64,000 bases of DNA from Pseudomonas synxantha BG33R (GCF_000263715.2 NZ_CM001514.1:5518498-5582497); one strand, 5' to 3'. Positions 28,090 to 37,576 are shown, counted from the stretch's first letter. Translations and numbers: made by a program. The notes: generated by a model not told the origin, from the letters alone.

Positions 28090-28169
28090 CTTGAACTTCG
28101 CCAGTAATTGCTACCGCGTTCGGCACACAGATGCCGAGTTAAAAACAATAACAATCCAAGGTACTTCCC

Positions 28170-29603
28170 ATGCCTAGCGAACCCACTGGTTCTTCTGTCG
28201 ACTTCGAAAAAGTCGGCACCGATTACTTTCAACAACGAGAATTGAAAAAAGGCGCTGCCGGCTGGGTGCTGTTAGTCGGCCTTGGCGTCGCCTACGTCAT
28301 CTCCGGCGACTATGCCGGCTGGAACTTCGGCCTGGCCCAGGGTGGCTGGGGCGGCATGTTCCTCGCCACATTGCTCATGGCTACCATGTACCTGTGCATG
28401 TGCTTCTCCCTGGCCGAACTGTCTTCGATGATCCCCACCGCCGGCGGTGGCTACGGTTTTGCCCGCAGCGCCTTTGGCCCTTGGGGCGGGTTTCTCACCG
28501 GCACCGCGATCCTGATCGAGTACGCCATCGCCCCCGCCGCAATTGCGGTGTTTATCGGCGCTTACTGCGAGTCGCTGTTCGGCATTGGCGGCTGGATGAT
28601 CTACCTAGCGTTCTACATCATCTTTATCGGCATCCATATTTTTGGTGTCGGCGAAGCCTTGAAGCTGATGTTTGTCATCACCGCCGTCGCCGCGATCGCT
28701 TTGGGCGTATTCCTGGTGTCGATGGTGCCGCACTTCAACGTCGCCAACCTGCTGGATATTCCGGTGACCGAGGCCAAGGGCGCCAGCAGCTTCCTGCCGT
28801 TCGGCTATGTGGGCGTGTGGGCGGCGATCCCTTATGCGATCTGGTTTTTCCTCGCGGTAGAAGGCGTGCCCCTGGCCGCTGAAGAAACCAAGAACCCCAA
28901 GCGCGACCTGCCCCGTGGGCTGATCGGCGCGATTGTGGTGCTGACCAGTTTTGCCCTGTTGATCCTGGTGATCGCGCCGGGCGGAGCAGGCACGTATGCG
29001 CTGATCAAATCCGGTAACCCGTTGGTGGAAGCCCTGGCGCTGTCCTATGGCGGTTCGACCTGGATGGGCAGCTTCGTCAACCTGATTGGCCTGGCCGGTT
29101 TGATCGCAAGCTTTTTCTCGATTATCTACGCCTACTCGCGGCAGATCTTTGCCTTGTCCCGCGCTGGCTACCTGCCGCGCAAATTGTCCCAGACCAACAA
29201 GAGCAAGGCGCCAGTACTGGCATTGGTGATTCCCGGGATTATCGGTTTCGGCCTGTCGCTGACCGGCCAGGGCGACCTGCTAATTTTGGTGGCCGTGTTT
29301 GGCGCGACGATCTCCTATGTGCTGATGATGGCCGCGCACATCACCCTGCGCATCCGCCGCCCTAAGATGGAGCGCCCGTATCGCACGCCGGGCGGCATCT
29401 TCACCTCGGGCGTGGCGCTGGTACTGGCCTGCGTGGCCGTGGTGGCGGGCTTTTTGGTCGACCCACGCGTGGTGATTGGCGCGGCGGTCATCTATGGAGT
29501 ATTAATTGCTTACTTTGCTTTCTACAGCCGGCATCACTTGGTAGCAGGCACGCCGGAAGAAGAATTCGCGGCGATCCAGGCCGCAGAGGCCGCCCTGCAC
29601 TAA
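28170..29603 (+). CDS. eat: Ethanolamine permease
   Basis: This 477-residue APC-superfamily transporter has about twelve hydrophobic helices. N-terminal KKGAAGWVLLVGLGVAYVIS and EGVPLAAEETKNPKRDLPRG are typical of amino acid/amine permeases. Position between exaC and eutBC assigns ethanolamine as the substrate. AAGG precedes the ATG. The stop is followed by a small GC hairpin and then eutB after about 50 nt. Confidence 0.92.
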   Translation: MPSEPTGSSVDFEKVGTDYFQQRELKKGAAGWVLLVGLGVAYVISGDYAGWNFGLAQGGWGGMFLATLLMATMYLCMCFSLAELSSMIPTAGGGYGFARSAFGPWGGFLTGTAILIEYAIAPAAIAVFIGAYCESLFGIGGWMIYLAFYIIFIGIHIFGVGEALKLMFVITAVAAIALGVFLVSMVPHFNVANLLDIPVTEAKGASSFLPFGYVGVWAAIPYAIWFFLAVEGVPLAAEETKNPKRDLPRGLIGAIVVLTSFALLILVIAPGGAGTYALIKSGNPLVEALALSYGGSTWMGSFVNLIGLAGLIASFFSIIYAYSRQIFALSRAGYLPRKLSQTNKSKAPVLALVIPGIIGFGLSLTGQGDLLILVAVFGATISYVLMMAAHITLRIRRPKMERPYRTPGGIFTSGVALVLACVAVVAGFLVDPRVVIGAAVIYGVLIAYFAFYSRHHLVAGTPEEEFAAIQAAEAALH

Positions 29604-29655
29604 GCGCCGTAAACCTCGACGCGGGCGCCTGCTCGCGTCGTCAAGGAGACACTGT

Positions 29656-31050
29656 ATGGCAAGTTTTTCCCACGCGGTGGGTGCACATACCTACCGCTTC
29701 GACAGCCTCAAGGACCTGATGGCCAAAGCCAGCCCGGCACGCTCCGGCGACTTCCTGGCCGGCGTCGCTGCGCAAAATGATGGCGAACGGGTCGCCGCCC
29801 AGATGGCGCTGGCGAATACACCCCTGAAGCACTTCCTCGAAGAAGTGCTGATTCCCTATGAAAGCGACGAAGTCACCCGGCTGATCATCGACACCCACGA
29901 CAAACAGGCTTTTGCCACGGTCAGTCACCTCACCGTCGGTGGCCTGCGCGACTGGCTGCTCAGTGACGCGGCTGATGAACAATCCCTACGCGCACTGGCG
30001 CCGGGGCTGACACCGGAAATGGCGGCAGCCGTGTCCAAAATCATGCGCGTACAGGACCTGGTGCTGGTGGCACAGAAGATTCGCGTGGTCACCCAGTTTC
30101 GCGGCACCATGGGCCTGCGCGGGCGCTTGTCCACGCGCTTGCAGCCCAATCACCCCACCGACGAACCGGCGGGCATTGCCGCGAGCATTCTCGACGGCCT
30201 GCTCTACGGCAACGGCGACGCCATGATCGGCATCAACCCGGCCACCGACAGCATCGCCTCGATCTGCGCCATGCTGGAGATGCTCGACGCGATCATCCAG
30301 CGCTACGAAATCCCCACCCAGGCCTGCGTACTCACCCACGTCACCACCTCCATCGAGGCGATCAACCGTGGCGTGCCGCTGGACCTGGTGTTCCAGTCGA
30401 TCGCCGGCACCGAGGCCGCCAACGCCAGTTTCGGCATCAGCCTGAGCGTGCTGCAGGAAGGTTACGAGGCTGGCCTGAGTCTCAAGCGCGGCACTCTGGG
30501 GCAAAACCTGATGTATTTCGAAACCGGCCAGGGCAGTGCCCTGTCGGCCAATGCGCACTTTGGGGTCGACCAGCAAACCTGTGAAACCCGTGCCTACGCC
30601 GTGGCCCGGCACTTCAAGCCGTTCCTGGTCAATACCGTGGTCGGTTTTATCGGCCCGGAGTACCTGTACAACGGCAAGCAGATCATCCGCGCCGGCCTGG
30701 AAGACCACTTCTGCGGCAAGCTGCTCGGCGTACCCATGGGTTGTGATATCTGCTACACCAACCACGCCGAAGCCGACCAGGACGACATGGACACCCTGTT
30801 GACCCTGCTCGGCGTGGCCGGCATCAACTTCATCATGGGCATCCCCGGCTCCGACGACATCATGCTCAACTACCAGACCACCTCGTTCCACGACGCCTTG
30901 TACGCCCGGCAAACATTGGGTTTAAAACCGGCGCCGGAGTTTGAACAGTGGCTGGCGAAAATGGGCATCTTCACGCAAGAAGGCGGCAAGGTGCGCTTCG
31001 GCAACAGCCTGCCACCGGCGTTTCGCCACGCTCTGGCGCAACTGGGATGA
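29656..31050 (+). CDS. eutB: Ethanolamine ammonia-lyase large subunit
   Basis: This 464-residue TIM-barrel subunit of the adenosylcobalamin-dependent lyase splits ethanolamine to acetaldehyde and ammonia. Conserved active-site segments include [18 protein letters not shown] and [29 protein letters not shown] precedes the ATG. The last codons overlap the eutC ATG by 4 nt. It is normal in length, and no microcompartment genes occur nearby, as usual in Pseudomonas. Confidence 0.97.
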   Translation: MASFSHAVGAHTYRFDSLKDLMAKASPARSGDFLAGVAAQNDGERVAAQMALANTPLKHFLEEVLIPYESDEVTRLIIDTHDKQAFATVSHLTVGGLRDWLLSDAADEQSLRALAPGLTPEMAAAVSKIMRVQDLVLVAQKIRVVTQFRGTMGLRGRLSTRLQPNHPTDEPAGIAASILDGLLYGNGDAMIGINPATDSIASICAMLEMLDAIIQRYEIPTQACVLTHVTTSIEAINRGVPLDLVFQSIAGTEAANASFGISLSVLQEGYEAGLSLKRGTLGQNLMYFETGQGSALSANAHFGVDQQTCETRAYAVARHFKPFLVNTVVGFIGPEYLYNGKQIIRAGLEDHFCGKLLGVPMGCDICYTNHAEADQDDMDTLLTLLGVAGINFIMGIPGSDDIMLNYQTTSFHDALYARQTLGLKPAPEFEQWLAKMGIFTQEGGKVRFGNSLPPAFRHALAQLG

Positions 31051-31883
31051 AGGAGCCGACCGTGCAACCAGAGTTGCCTGACAACCCGTGGCTGGAATTG
31101 CGCCGCCTGACCCCGGCGCGCATCGCCCTGGGCCGCACCGGCACCAGCATTCCTACCAGTGCCCAGCTGGACTTCCAGTTTGCCCACGCCCAGGCGCGGG
31201 ATGCGGTGCACCTGCCCTTCGACCATGCCGCGCTCAGCGGCCAATTGGCCGAACGTGGCCGCGACAGCCTGTTGCTGCGCAGCGCCGCCACGGACCGGCA
31301 TATGTACCTGCAACGCCCGGACCTTGGGCGACGCTTGAGCGATGAGTCGGCCCAAACCTTGCGCGACTACGCTTCGGCGCATCCGGGTGGCGTGGATTTG
31401 GCCATAGTGGTGGCCGATGGCCTGTCGGCATTGGCGGTGCATAAACATACGGCGCCGTTTCTGATGCGCCTGGAGGAACAGACCCACGCCGAAGGCTGGT
31501 CCTTGTCACCGGTGATACTGGTGGAACAAGGCCGCGTGGCGGTGGCCGATGAAATCGGACAATTACTCGGCGCCAAAATGGTGGTGATCCTGATCGGCGA
31601 ACGGCCGGGGCTCAGCTCACCGGACAGCCTGGGCCTGTATTTCACCTACAACCCCAAGGTGGGCCTCACCGATGCGTATCGCAATTGCATCTCCAATGTG
31701 CGGCTGGAAGGCTTGAGCTATGGCATGGCGGCCCATCGCCTGCTGTACTTGATGCGTGAGGCGTGTCGCCGGCAACTGTCGGGGGTCAACCTCAAGGATG
31801 AGGCACAGGTTCAGACGCTTGAATCCGACGACCCGGACTTGATGAAGGGCAATTTCCTGCTCAGCCCACCGAGTGACCGATAG
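31047..31883 (+). CDS. eutC: Ethanolamine ammonia-lyase small subunit
   Basis: The 278-residue light chain completes the B12-binding site with EutB. Segments [20 protein letters not shown], then [20 protein letters not shown] and [16 protein letters not shown], are diagnostic. The ATG at 31047 is inside the eutB stop (ATGA), so translation is coupled. In-frame codons upstream belong to eutB in another frame and are rejected. Confidence 0.96.
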   Translation: MKEPTVQPELPDNPWLELRRLTPARIALGRTGTSIPTSAQLDFQFAHAQARDAVHLPFDHAALSGQLAERGRDSLLLRSAATDRHMYLQRPDLGRRLSDESAQTLRDYASAHPGGVDLAIVVADGLSALAVHKHTAPFLMRLEEQTHAEGWSLSPVILVEQGRVAVADEIGQLLGAKMVVILIGERPGLSSPDSLGLYFTYNPKVGLTDAYRNCISNVRLEGLSYGMAAHRLLYLMREACRRQLSGVNLKDEAQVQTLESDDPDLMKGNFLLSPPSDR

Positions 31884-31972
31884 CGGCACGATTGCGCTTT
31901 TTTGCCGCATTAGGCAGCATCAAGTCACGGCCGCTCGCGTGGTCATACCCCATTTGGAAGTTGAGGCCTGGC

Positions 31973-32431
31973 ATGCGGATTACTCAAGCGACCCTGGAAC
32001 ACCTGGACCTGTTGACCCCGTTGTTCGTCAAATACCGCGAGTTTTACGGGGCCCTGCCATTCCCGGATTCATCCCGGGCCTTCCTCGAAAAGCGCCTGCG
32101 ACGCAAGGAATCGGTGATCTACCTGGCCCTGGCCGATGATGATGACAAGCGACTGCTGGGCTTTTGCCAGCTGTATCCGAGCTTTTCCTCGTTGTCGCTG
32201 AAACGGGTGTGGATCCTCAATGACATCTATGTAGCCGAGGATGCCCGCCGGCAACTGGTGGCCGACAACCTGATGCGCACGGCCAAGAAGATGGCCAAGG
32301 AAACCCAGGCCGTACGATTGCGGGTATCCACCAGCAGCGACAATGAAGTGGCGCAGAAGACCTATGAGTCCATAGGCTTTCGTGAAGACACCGAGTTCAA
32401 GAACTACGTGCTACCGATCAACGAAGACTGA
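31973..32431 (+). CDS. GNAT family N-acetyltransferase
   Basis: This 152-residue protein has the GNAT fold and the acetyl-CoA region DDIYVAEDARRQLVADNLM (a variant of Q/R-x-x-G-x-G/A), plus a C-terminal NEVAQKTYESIGF segment. The acceptor is unknown. I chose the ATG at 31973 with TTGAGG upstream. Its position after eutC mirrors an acetyltransferase gene at the same place in P. aeruginosa as I recall. Confidence 0.88.
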   Translation: MRITQATLEHLDLLTPLFVKYREFYGALPFPDSSRAFLEKRLRRKESVIYLALADDDDKRLLGFCQLYPSFSSLSLKRVWILNDIYVAEDARRQLVADNLMRTAKKMAKETQAVRLRVSTSSDNEVAQKTYESIGFREDTEFKNYVLPINED

Positions 32432-32461
32432 CCCCCAATCCCCCAAACACTGTAGATCTCT

Positions 32462-32550
32462 TGTGGGAGGGGGCTTGCTCCCGATGGCGGGGTGTCAGTT
32501 AACGAATTTGTCCCTGACCCACCGCAATCGGGAGCAAGCCCCCTCCCACA
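32462..32550. repeat. REPIN, GTGGGAGGGGGCTTGC type
   Basis: Perfect inverted arms TGTGGGAGGGGGCTTGCTCC/GGAGCAAGCCCCCTCCCACA lie between the GNAT gene and dedA. The 307-bp gap contains this and a promoter. Confidence 0.9.
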
Positions 32551-32627
32551 AAAAACCAAGCCAACCGCTTCACACTTTCACGACACTCCCCGCTACAAAA
32601 GCCACACGCTTTTCACCATTCAATCCG

Positions 32628-32633
32628 TATAAT
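32628..32633 (+). promoter_or_regulatory. Consensus -10 box upstream of dedA
   Basis: A perfect TATAAT lies about 106 nt before the dedA ATG. A matching -35 box at 16-18 nt is weak. It is probably the dedA promoter. Confidence 0.4.
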
Positions 32634-32738
32634 GCGGACCTCTCAAGGTTGTAAGAACCACGACATACACTTGTAGCCTTATTACCCGTCGTCCCCGCAC
32701 TGGCCCGCTGAGCCGGGCCATTCACACAGGTGCCATCC

Positions 32739-33395
32739 ATGGATTTCAACCCGCTTGACCTTATCCTGCATCTCGACGTTTACCTCGACATGCTGGTAAC
32801 CAACTACGGTCCGTGGATCTACGCCATTCTGTTCCTGGTGATTTTTTGCGAGACCGGCCTGGTGGTCATGCCATTCCTGCCGGGTGATTCGTTGCTGTTT
32901 ATCGCTGGCGCCGTAGCGGCTGGCGGCGGTATGGACCCAGTGCTGCTGGCCGGCCTGCTGATGCTGGCGGCGATCCTCGGCGACAGCACCAACTACGTCA
33001 TAGGACGAACCGCTGGCGAACGCTTGTTCAGCAACCCCAACTCGAAGATCTTCCGCCGCGACTACCTGCAAAAGACCCACGACTTCTACGACAAGCACGG
33101 TGGCAAGACCGTGACCCTGGCGCGCTTTCTGCCGATCCTGCGTACTTTCGCGCCGTTCGTCGCCGGCGTGGCCAAAATGCCCTACCCGCGCTTCTTCGGG
33201 TTCAGCGTACTCGGCACCATCCTCTGGGTCGGTGGCCTGGTGACCCTGGGCTACTTCTTCGGCAACGTGCCCTTCATCAAGAAAAACCTGTCGCTGCTGG
33301 TGGTGTTCATCATCCTGCTGTCCCTGGTGCCGATGATCATTGGCGTGGTGCGCAGCCGCTTTGGCCGCACGTCCTCCGAAGCCAACCCACACTGA
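32739..33395 (+). CDS. DedA family membrane protein
   Basis: This 218-residue inner-membrane protein has the DedA/VTT signature VVMPFLPGDSLLFIAGAVAA and the FLPILRTFAPFVAGVAKM region with conserved Arg. DedA proteins support undecaprenyl- or phospholipid movement and proton-motive force. The ATG at 32739 has AGGTG upstream. It sits 6 nt from mtfA. A second DedA domain is in the fusion protein at 14-15 kb. Confidence 0.93.
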   Translation: MDFNPLDLILHLDVYLDMLVTNYGPWIYAILFLVIFCETGLVVMPFLPGDSLLFIAGAVAAGGGMDPVLLAGLLMLAAILGDSTNYVIGRTAGERLFSNPNSKIFRRDYLQKTHDFYDKHGGKTVTLARFLPILRTFAPFVAGVAKMPYPRFFGFSVLGTILWVGGLVTLGYFFGNVPFIKKNLSLLVVFIILLSLVPMIIGVVRSRFGRTSSEANPH

Positions 33396-33401
33396 TTGCC
33401 C

Positions 33402-34217
33402 ATGTGGTCCCTAAGCGCCTGGCGTCGCCGGCGCCTGCTGGCCAAGCACCCGATTGCCGATGACACCTGGCAACGGGTGCGCCACCACCTGACCTTCCTC
33501 GACGGCATCAGCGCCGAGCAAGACCAGTGGCTGCGCGAAGCCTGCGTGATCTTCCTCGCCGAAAAACACCTCACCGCCCTGCCCGGCGTCGACCTGCACC
33601 AGGAACAACGCCTGCTGCTCGCCGCGCAGGCGCAATTGCCGCTGATGAACCTGGGCGACCTCGACTGGTATCAGGGCTTTCATGAAATCGTGCTGTACCC
33701 CGACGACTTCCTCAGCCCGCAGCGCCATCGCGATGCCAGCGGCGTGGAGCACGAGTGGGACGGCGAACACAGCGGCGAAGCCTGGCAACAAGGCCCGGTG
33801 ATCCTCGCCTGGCCTGGGGTGCTCGCCAGTGGCCAATGGGAAGGCTACAACCTGGTCATCCATGAATTGGCGCACAAGCTCGACATGCTCAACGGCGACG
33901 CCAACGGCCTGCCACCGCTGCACCACGACATGCGCGTGCAGGAATGGGCCAGCGTGATGCAAAGCGCCTTCGACGACCTCAATCGCCAACTGGACGCCAA
34001 CCCGGAGGCCGACACCGAGATCGACCCTTACGCGGCGGAAAACCCAGCTGAATTCTTTGCCGTCACCAGCGAGTACTTTTTCAGCGCACCGGATTTACTG
34101 GTCAACCGTTATCCACAGGTGTACGCCCAACTCAGCCGCTTCTACCGCCAGGACCCACTGGCGCGCCTGACCCAACTGCAAGCCGGCGACCCACGTTATC
34201 AGCCGCAAGGCGAATGA
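33402..34217 (+). CDS. mtfA: Zinc-dependent peptidase MtfA family
   Basis: This 271-residue protein has the M90 family HExxH motif in LVIHELAHKLDMLNG and the downstream Glu-rich segment EFFAVTSEYFF. In E. coli, MtfA titrates the repressor Mlc and has weak aminopeptidase activity; the role in Pseudomonas is not shown. ATG at 33402; a TTG two codons upstream is adjacent to the dedA stop. The two genes likely share a transcript. Confidence 0.92.
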   Translation: MWSLSAWRRRRLLAKHPIADDTWQRVRHHLTFLDGISAEQDQWLREACVIFLAEKHLTALPGVDLHQEQRLLLAAQAQLPLMNLGDLDWYQGFHEIVLYPDDFLSPQRHRDASGVEHEWDGEHSGEAWQQGPVILAWPGVLASGQWEGYNLVIHELAHKLDMLNGDANGLPPLHHDMRVQEWASVMQSAFDDLNRQLDANPEADTEIDPYAAENPAEFFAVTSEYFFSAPDLLVNRYPQVYAQLSRFYRQDPLARLTQLQAGDPRYQPQGE

Positions 34218-34259
34218 CCGTACGACGCTTGGCGCATGGCATCGGCGTCAGAATATGCC

Positions 34260-34265
34260 TATAAT
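34260..34265 (+). promoter_or_regulatory. Consensus -10 box upstream of ppa
   Basis: TATAAT lies 61 nt before the ppa ATG. No good -35 element is seen at the usual distance. Confidence 0.4.
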
Positions 34266-34326
34266 CGCCGCCACTTTTAGGCCAATCCGGCCATGTCATA
34301 TGGCCAACTAACGGGGGCAACGCCCA

Positions 34327-34854
34327 ATGAGCTACAGCAAGATTCCGGCTGGCAAAGACCTGCCGAACGACATCTACGTCGCCATCGAAATTCCGGCCAA
34401 CCACGCGCCGATCAAATACGAAATCGACAAAGACAGCGACTGCCTGTTCGTTGACCGTTTCATGGCCACCCCGATGTTCTACCCGGCCAACTACGGTTTC
34501 ATCCCCAACACCCTGGCTGACGACGGCGACCCCCTCGACGTGCTGGTCGTGACCCCTTACCCGGTTACCCCAGGCTCGGTTATCCGCGCACGTCCAGTCG
34601 GCATCCTGAACATGACCGACGACGGCGGCGGCGATGCCAAAGTCATCGCAGTGCCACACGACAAGCTGTCCCAGCTGTACGTGGACGTGAAGGAATACAC
34701 CGACCTGCCGCCACTGCTGCTGGAACAGATCAAGCACTTCTTCGAGAACTACAAAGACCTCGAAAAAGGCAAATGGGTGAAGATCGACGGTTGGGGCAAC
34801 GCAGAAGCCGCCCGCGCCGAGATCATGAAGTCGGTTGCCGCCTACAAAGGCTGA
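34327..34854 (+). CDS. ppa: Inorganic pyrophosphatase (family I)
   Basis: This 175-residue soluble enzyme hydrolyses pyrophosphate to two phosphates in the cytoplasm. The metal-binding signature is [10 protein letters not shown], and the lysine/tyrosine residues YGFIPNT and KVIAVP are in place. It is complete and of usual length. It has its own promoter-like -10 and an intrinsic terminator, so it is monocistronic. It marks the left border of the accessory region. Confidence 0.97.
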   Translation: MSYSKIPAGKDLPNDIYVAIEIPANHAPIKYEIDKDSDCLFVDRFMATPMFYPANYGFIPNTLADDGDPLDVLVVTPYPVTPGSVIRARPVGILNMTDDGGGDAKVIAVPHDKLSQLYVDVKEYTDLPPLLLEQIKHFFENYKDLEKGKWVKIDGWGNAEAARAEIMKSVAAYKG

Positions 34855-34883
34855 TACCCGCGCCTGATTTTGCTTCGGCAAAT

Positions 34884-34913
34884 AAAAAAGCCCCGTTAGT
34901 TCGGGGCTTTTTT
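34884..34913 (+). terminator. Rho-independent terminator of ppa
   Basis: The stem AAAAAAGCCCCG/CGGGGCTTTTTT with a 6-nt loop ends in a run of T. It is symmetrical and could stop transcription from both sides. Confidence 0.9.
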
Positions 34914-35033
34914 ATGGGCAAAATTAAACATCAAGTTCAATGTTTATTTTGCGCTGTTTATCTAAGTTGCACACCTGAAAGATCGAGCCACAACTAAGCC
35001 AAATCCTACATATGCAATTCAACGCATGGTTTA

Positions 35034-35061
35034 TTTGATTAGTTTTTCCCGCCAGTAAACT
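35034..35061 (+). promoter_or_regulatory. Promoter adjacent to the S24 repressor start
   Basis: TTTGAT (35034-35039) and TAAACT (35056-35061) are separated by 16 nt. The -10 ends 8 nt before the ATG, so the transcript would begin at or very near the start codon. Confidence 0.4.
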
Positions 35062-35069
35062 CTGCGTTT

Positions 35070-35843
35070 ATGAATACATCAGGTGATCGTTTAAAAGCGC
35101 TACTCCGGGAAGTTAATCTTTCCGCCTCCGACTTCGCCAAGAACCGCGGCGTCACGCCTCAACACGTGAACAACTGGTTCAAACGCGGCGTTCCCATGGG
35201 CCGACTCAACGAGATAGCAGAACTGCTGTGCGTCTCAAGTCGCTGGTTAAGCGACGGCCGAGGCCCCAAACACCCGCCCGCCAACTACCTGCTGGAAGGC
35301 CCCGACACAAGGAAACTACTGCCCACCCGCGAAGACACCGGCAAATACCTCACAGGCCCCGCCTGCCGTCCGGAAACAACCGACGTGGAGATCCCCCTCC
35401 ACCCCACATTCACCTCAAGCGAACGCATCCGCGTCTCCCGGCACAGCCTGCAAACCCTCAACGTCCATCCCGACCGCGCGGTAGGCGCTTACATGGTCGA
35501 CAACAGCATGACCGACATCATCCAACAAGGCGCCACCCTTGCCATCGACCGAGGCCGCACCCAAATCATCGACGGCGAAATTTATGCGGTAGAGCACGAC
35601 GGGATGCTGCGCATCAAATACCTCTACAACCGACCTGGCGGTGGTTTGCGCCTGCGCAGCCACAACGCCGCCGAACACCCGGACGAATACCTCAACCACG
35701 AAGAACGCTTCGAACAAAGCTTCAAGGTTGTCGGCTGGGTATTCTGGTGGTCCACCCTTAACAACCGCCGCCCGCCCGTGCCGCTGGATGAGCACCTGCT
35801 GGGCTGGGAAGGCTCTAAATCGGAACCGGAGGTGGGCAACTGA
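35070..35843 (+). CDS. CI-like repressor with HTH and S24 peptidase domains
   Basis: This 257-residue regulator has an N-terminal helix-turn-helix (residues about 8-60, DFAKNRGVTPQHVNNWFK). The C-terminal LexA/CI-type domain has Ser146 (VDNSMTDI) and Lys183 (RIKYLY), the usual Ser-Lys dyad. It should self-cleave under RecA filaments, but I could not place an Ala-Gly cleavage site with certainty. No SD sequence precedes the only plausible ATG. No other phage gene lies nearby, so this may be a prophage relic or a domesticated SOS-type switch. Confidence 0.88.
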   Translation: MNTSGDRLKALLREVNLSASDFAKNRGVTPQHVNNWFKRGVPMGRLNEIAELLCVSSRWLSDGRGPKHPPANYLLEGPDTRKLLPTREDTGKYLTGPACRPETTDVEIPLHPTFTSSERIRVSRHSLQTLNVHPDRAVGAYMVDNSMTDIIQQGATLAIDRGRTQIIDGEIYAVEHDGMLRIKYLYNRPGGGLRLRSHNAAEHPDEYLNHEERFEQSFKVVGWVFWWSTLNNRRPPVPLDEHLLGWEGSKSEPEVGN

Positions 35844-35861
35844 GGGGAATGTGGGTAGAAT
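35833..35861 (+). promoter_or_regulatory. Sigma-70 promoter at the end of the repressor gene
   Basis: The -35 TGGGCA (35833-35838), a 17-nt spacer and the -10 TAGAAT (35856-35861) overlap the repressor stop. It would drive the structured RNA downstream. Confidence 0.6.
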
Positions 35862-35867
35862 GCGCCG

Positions 35868-36046
35868 CACATTTGGCAGGGGGATGGCTTAGCTATCTGC
35901 CCTGTCAGGCGATGCGGAGGAGTTCCCGCGGATGCCCCTACTATTCAGCCCGACGCCATGTGGGCTGAGCGATTTGAAGGCTGGTGAGGTTTGTCAAAAA
36001 CAAGCTGAGGCAGTCCCCGAGAAGCCGGCCACAAGCCGGCTTTTTA
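35868..36046 (+). ncRNA. Candidate structured small RNA (unidentified)
   Basis: A promoter, three hairpins and an intrinsic terminator surround about 180 nt with no convincing ORF. Hairpin 1 pairs GGCA (35875) with TGCC (35898) and has an inner GAT/ATC stem. Hairpin 2 pairs GGC/GCC and GCGG/CCGC around an AGGAG-containing loop. Hairpin 3 is TCAGCCC/GGGCTGA (35945-35968). The terminator is AAGCCGGC/GCCGGCTT followed by T. I cannot match it to a known Pseudomonas RNA. Exact ends are estimated. Confidence 0.55.
36022..36045 (+). terminator. Rho-independent terminator of the candidate small RNA
   Basis: The stem AAGCCGGC/GCCGGCTT with loop CACAA runs straight into TTT. It lies about 180 nt beyond the repressor stop, too far to be a plain repressor terminator. 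Confidence 0.85.
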
Positions 36047-36242
36047 ATGCCCCTCCTTAAACATCAATCACGTAGCCTTAAAGATCCACTCTGCGCTCCC
36101 TGAACATGTCTCTGGTGCAATAGGCAGCCATTCAAAGGCCAGTGGGCTCCAGCAATATCAAAATGACTCGACGCAATTTAGGTGTATTACCCCTTCTTCA
36201 TTGCTTCACCCAAATAATCAGCAACCTGATCGATATCCAACA

Positions 36243-36329
36243 TGTCGCCAACAGCGACACGAGGATGAAACATGTCGCAAAAATACAAAAATAACGACAC
36301 GTTATGCACGCGGGCTTACACTAGCGACA
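36243..36329 (+). promoter_or_regulatory. Fic promoter with repeated GTCGC operator half-sites
   Basis: TGTCGC (36243) and GCGACA (36254) form an inverted repeat with 5-nt gap. Further half-sites are TGTCGC (36273), ACGACA (36294) and GCGACA (36324). ACGACA (36294-36299) and TACACT (36317-36322) make a sigma-70 promoter with a 17-nt spacer. Half-sites thus cover the -35 and the start-site side of the -10. A bound protein would block transcription. The stretch 36046-36242 shows nothing else. Confidence 0.55.
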
Positions 36330-36391
36330 TGACAAGGGCGCTTATAAAAGCGGCCTCACCTTTAATTGGACGTCCTAGTGAGCGTGCGCCC

Positions 36392-37513
36392 ATGACTAAC
36401 CCCCAGCGGCCTTGGCAGGCGGATAGACCCTATAACCAGCTTCCACCCTTGCCGCCAAAGGCAGAACTGGAAACCCGAGCAGTCCTCAAACGCTGCATCG
36501 AAGCTCGAGCAGCCTTGGCCGAATTGAAACAAGCAGCCGAGCTGATTCCTAACCAAACGATGCTGATCAATACGATCCCGCTGCTGGAAGCCAAGGACAG
36601 CTCCGAGATCGAAAGTATTGTCACTACTACAGATTTACTCTTTCAGCATGCCCAGGATGGCGCCAATCATGCAGATCCCGCGACCAAAGAAGCCCTCCGG
36701 TACCGCAAGGCTCTACATAACGGTTTCCAGTCGCTGGCTGAACGTCCACTCTCTACCGGCACAGCAGTAGAGATCTGTCGAACGCTCAAGGGTGTAGACA
36801 TGGACATCCGTCGAGTACCAGGCGTCCAGCTAGCCAATGATCGAACCGGAGAAATCATCTATACCCCACCAGAGGGCGAAGATCGCTTACGCGACTTGCT
36901 CGCCAACTGGGAACGTTTTCTACACAACGAGACAGACCTCGACCCGCTGGTTCGCATGGCTGTCGGGCACTATCAGTTCGAGGCTATTCATCCATTCACA
37001 GACGGCAATGGTCGTACCGGGCGCGTGCTAAACACCCTGTATCTGATCCAGGAAGGTCTGTTGAATCTACCGATTCTCTACCTTAGCCATTTCATCATTG
37101 CGCATAGAGCCGATTACTATCGACTACTGCTTGATGTCACACGCGAACAGGCCTGGGAGCCCTGGCTGCTGTACATGCTTACTGCCGTGGAAGAAACCGC
37201 TCGCTGGACCAGTGCCAAAATTGCCGCCATTCGCAGCCTGTCCGAACACACCAGCCAATTTGTTCGCGAGCGTCTGCCGAAAACCTACTCACGCGAATTG
37301 GTGGACGTGATTTTTGAGCAGCCCTATTGCCGTATTAGCAACGTCGTCGACAAGCAGATCGCCCAGCGCCAGGCTGCTTCTCGCTACCTCAAAGAGCTGG
37401 TCTCCATTGATGTTCTGCAAGAGGTTCAGGTCGGAAAGGAAAAACTGTTCATTCATCCAAAGCTGATGCAGTTGCTGATTCGCGACGGCAACGAATTCAA
37501 GCCGTATTTCTGA
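36392..37513 (+). CDS. Fic family AMP-transferase-type protein
   Basis: This Fic-domain protein of about 373 residues (class II architecture) has an N-terminal inhibitory helix with SSEIES (Ser70, Glu74) and the core motif HPFTDGNGRTGR (His200). A C-terminal winged-helix-like region follows (SRYLKELVSIDVLQEVQVG). Such enzymes AMPylate protein hydroxyls; the target is unknown. I chose the ATG at 36392 because family similarity starts at WQADRPYNQLPPLPP, and the promoter lies at 36294-36322. Starts at 36272 or 36329 would be inside or at the promoter. Lower GC than the core suggests acquisition. Confidence 0.88.
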   Translation: MTNPQRPWQADRPYNQLPPLPPKAELETRAVLKRCIEARAALAELKQAAELIPNQTMLINTIPLLEAKDSSEIESIVTTTDLLFQHAQDGANHADPATKEALRYRKALHNGFQSLAERPLSTGTAVEICRTLKGVDMDIRRVPGVQLANDRTGEIIYTPPEGEDRLRDLLANWERFLHNETDLDPLVRMAVGHYQFEAIHPFTDGNGRTGRVLNTLYLIQEGLLNLPILYLSHFIIAHRADYYRLLLDVTREQAWEPWLLYMLTAVEETARWTSAKIAAIRSLSEHTSQFVRERLPKTYSRELVDVIFEQPYCRISNVVDKQIAQRQAASRYLKELVSIDVLQEVQVGKEKLFIHPKLMQLLIRDGNEFKPYF

Positions 37514-37576
37514 GCCGAGATTAAGGAAATCGTGAATAAGTCGCCTGGACGATAAAAACGAACAGGCGACGTCATA

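Noticed and set aside
28114..28134. Sigma-54-like CGGCAC...TGCC site upstream of eat
   Set aside because: The GG and GC doublets are one base too close for a sigma-54 promoter, and the sequence is simply a short hairpin.
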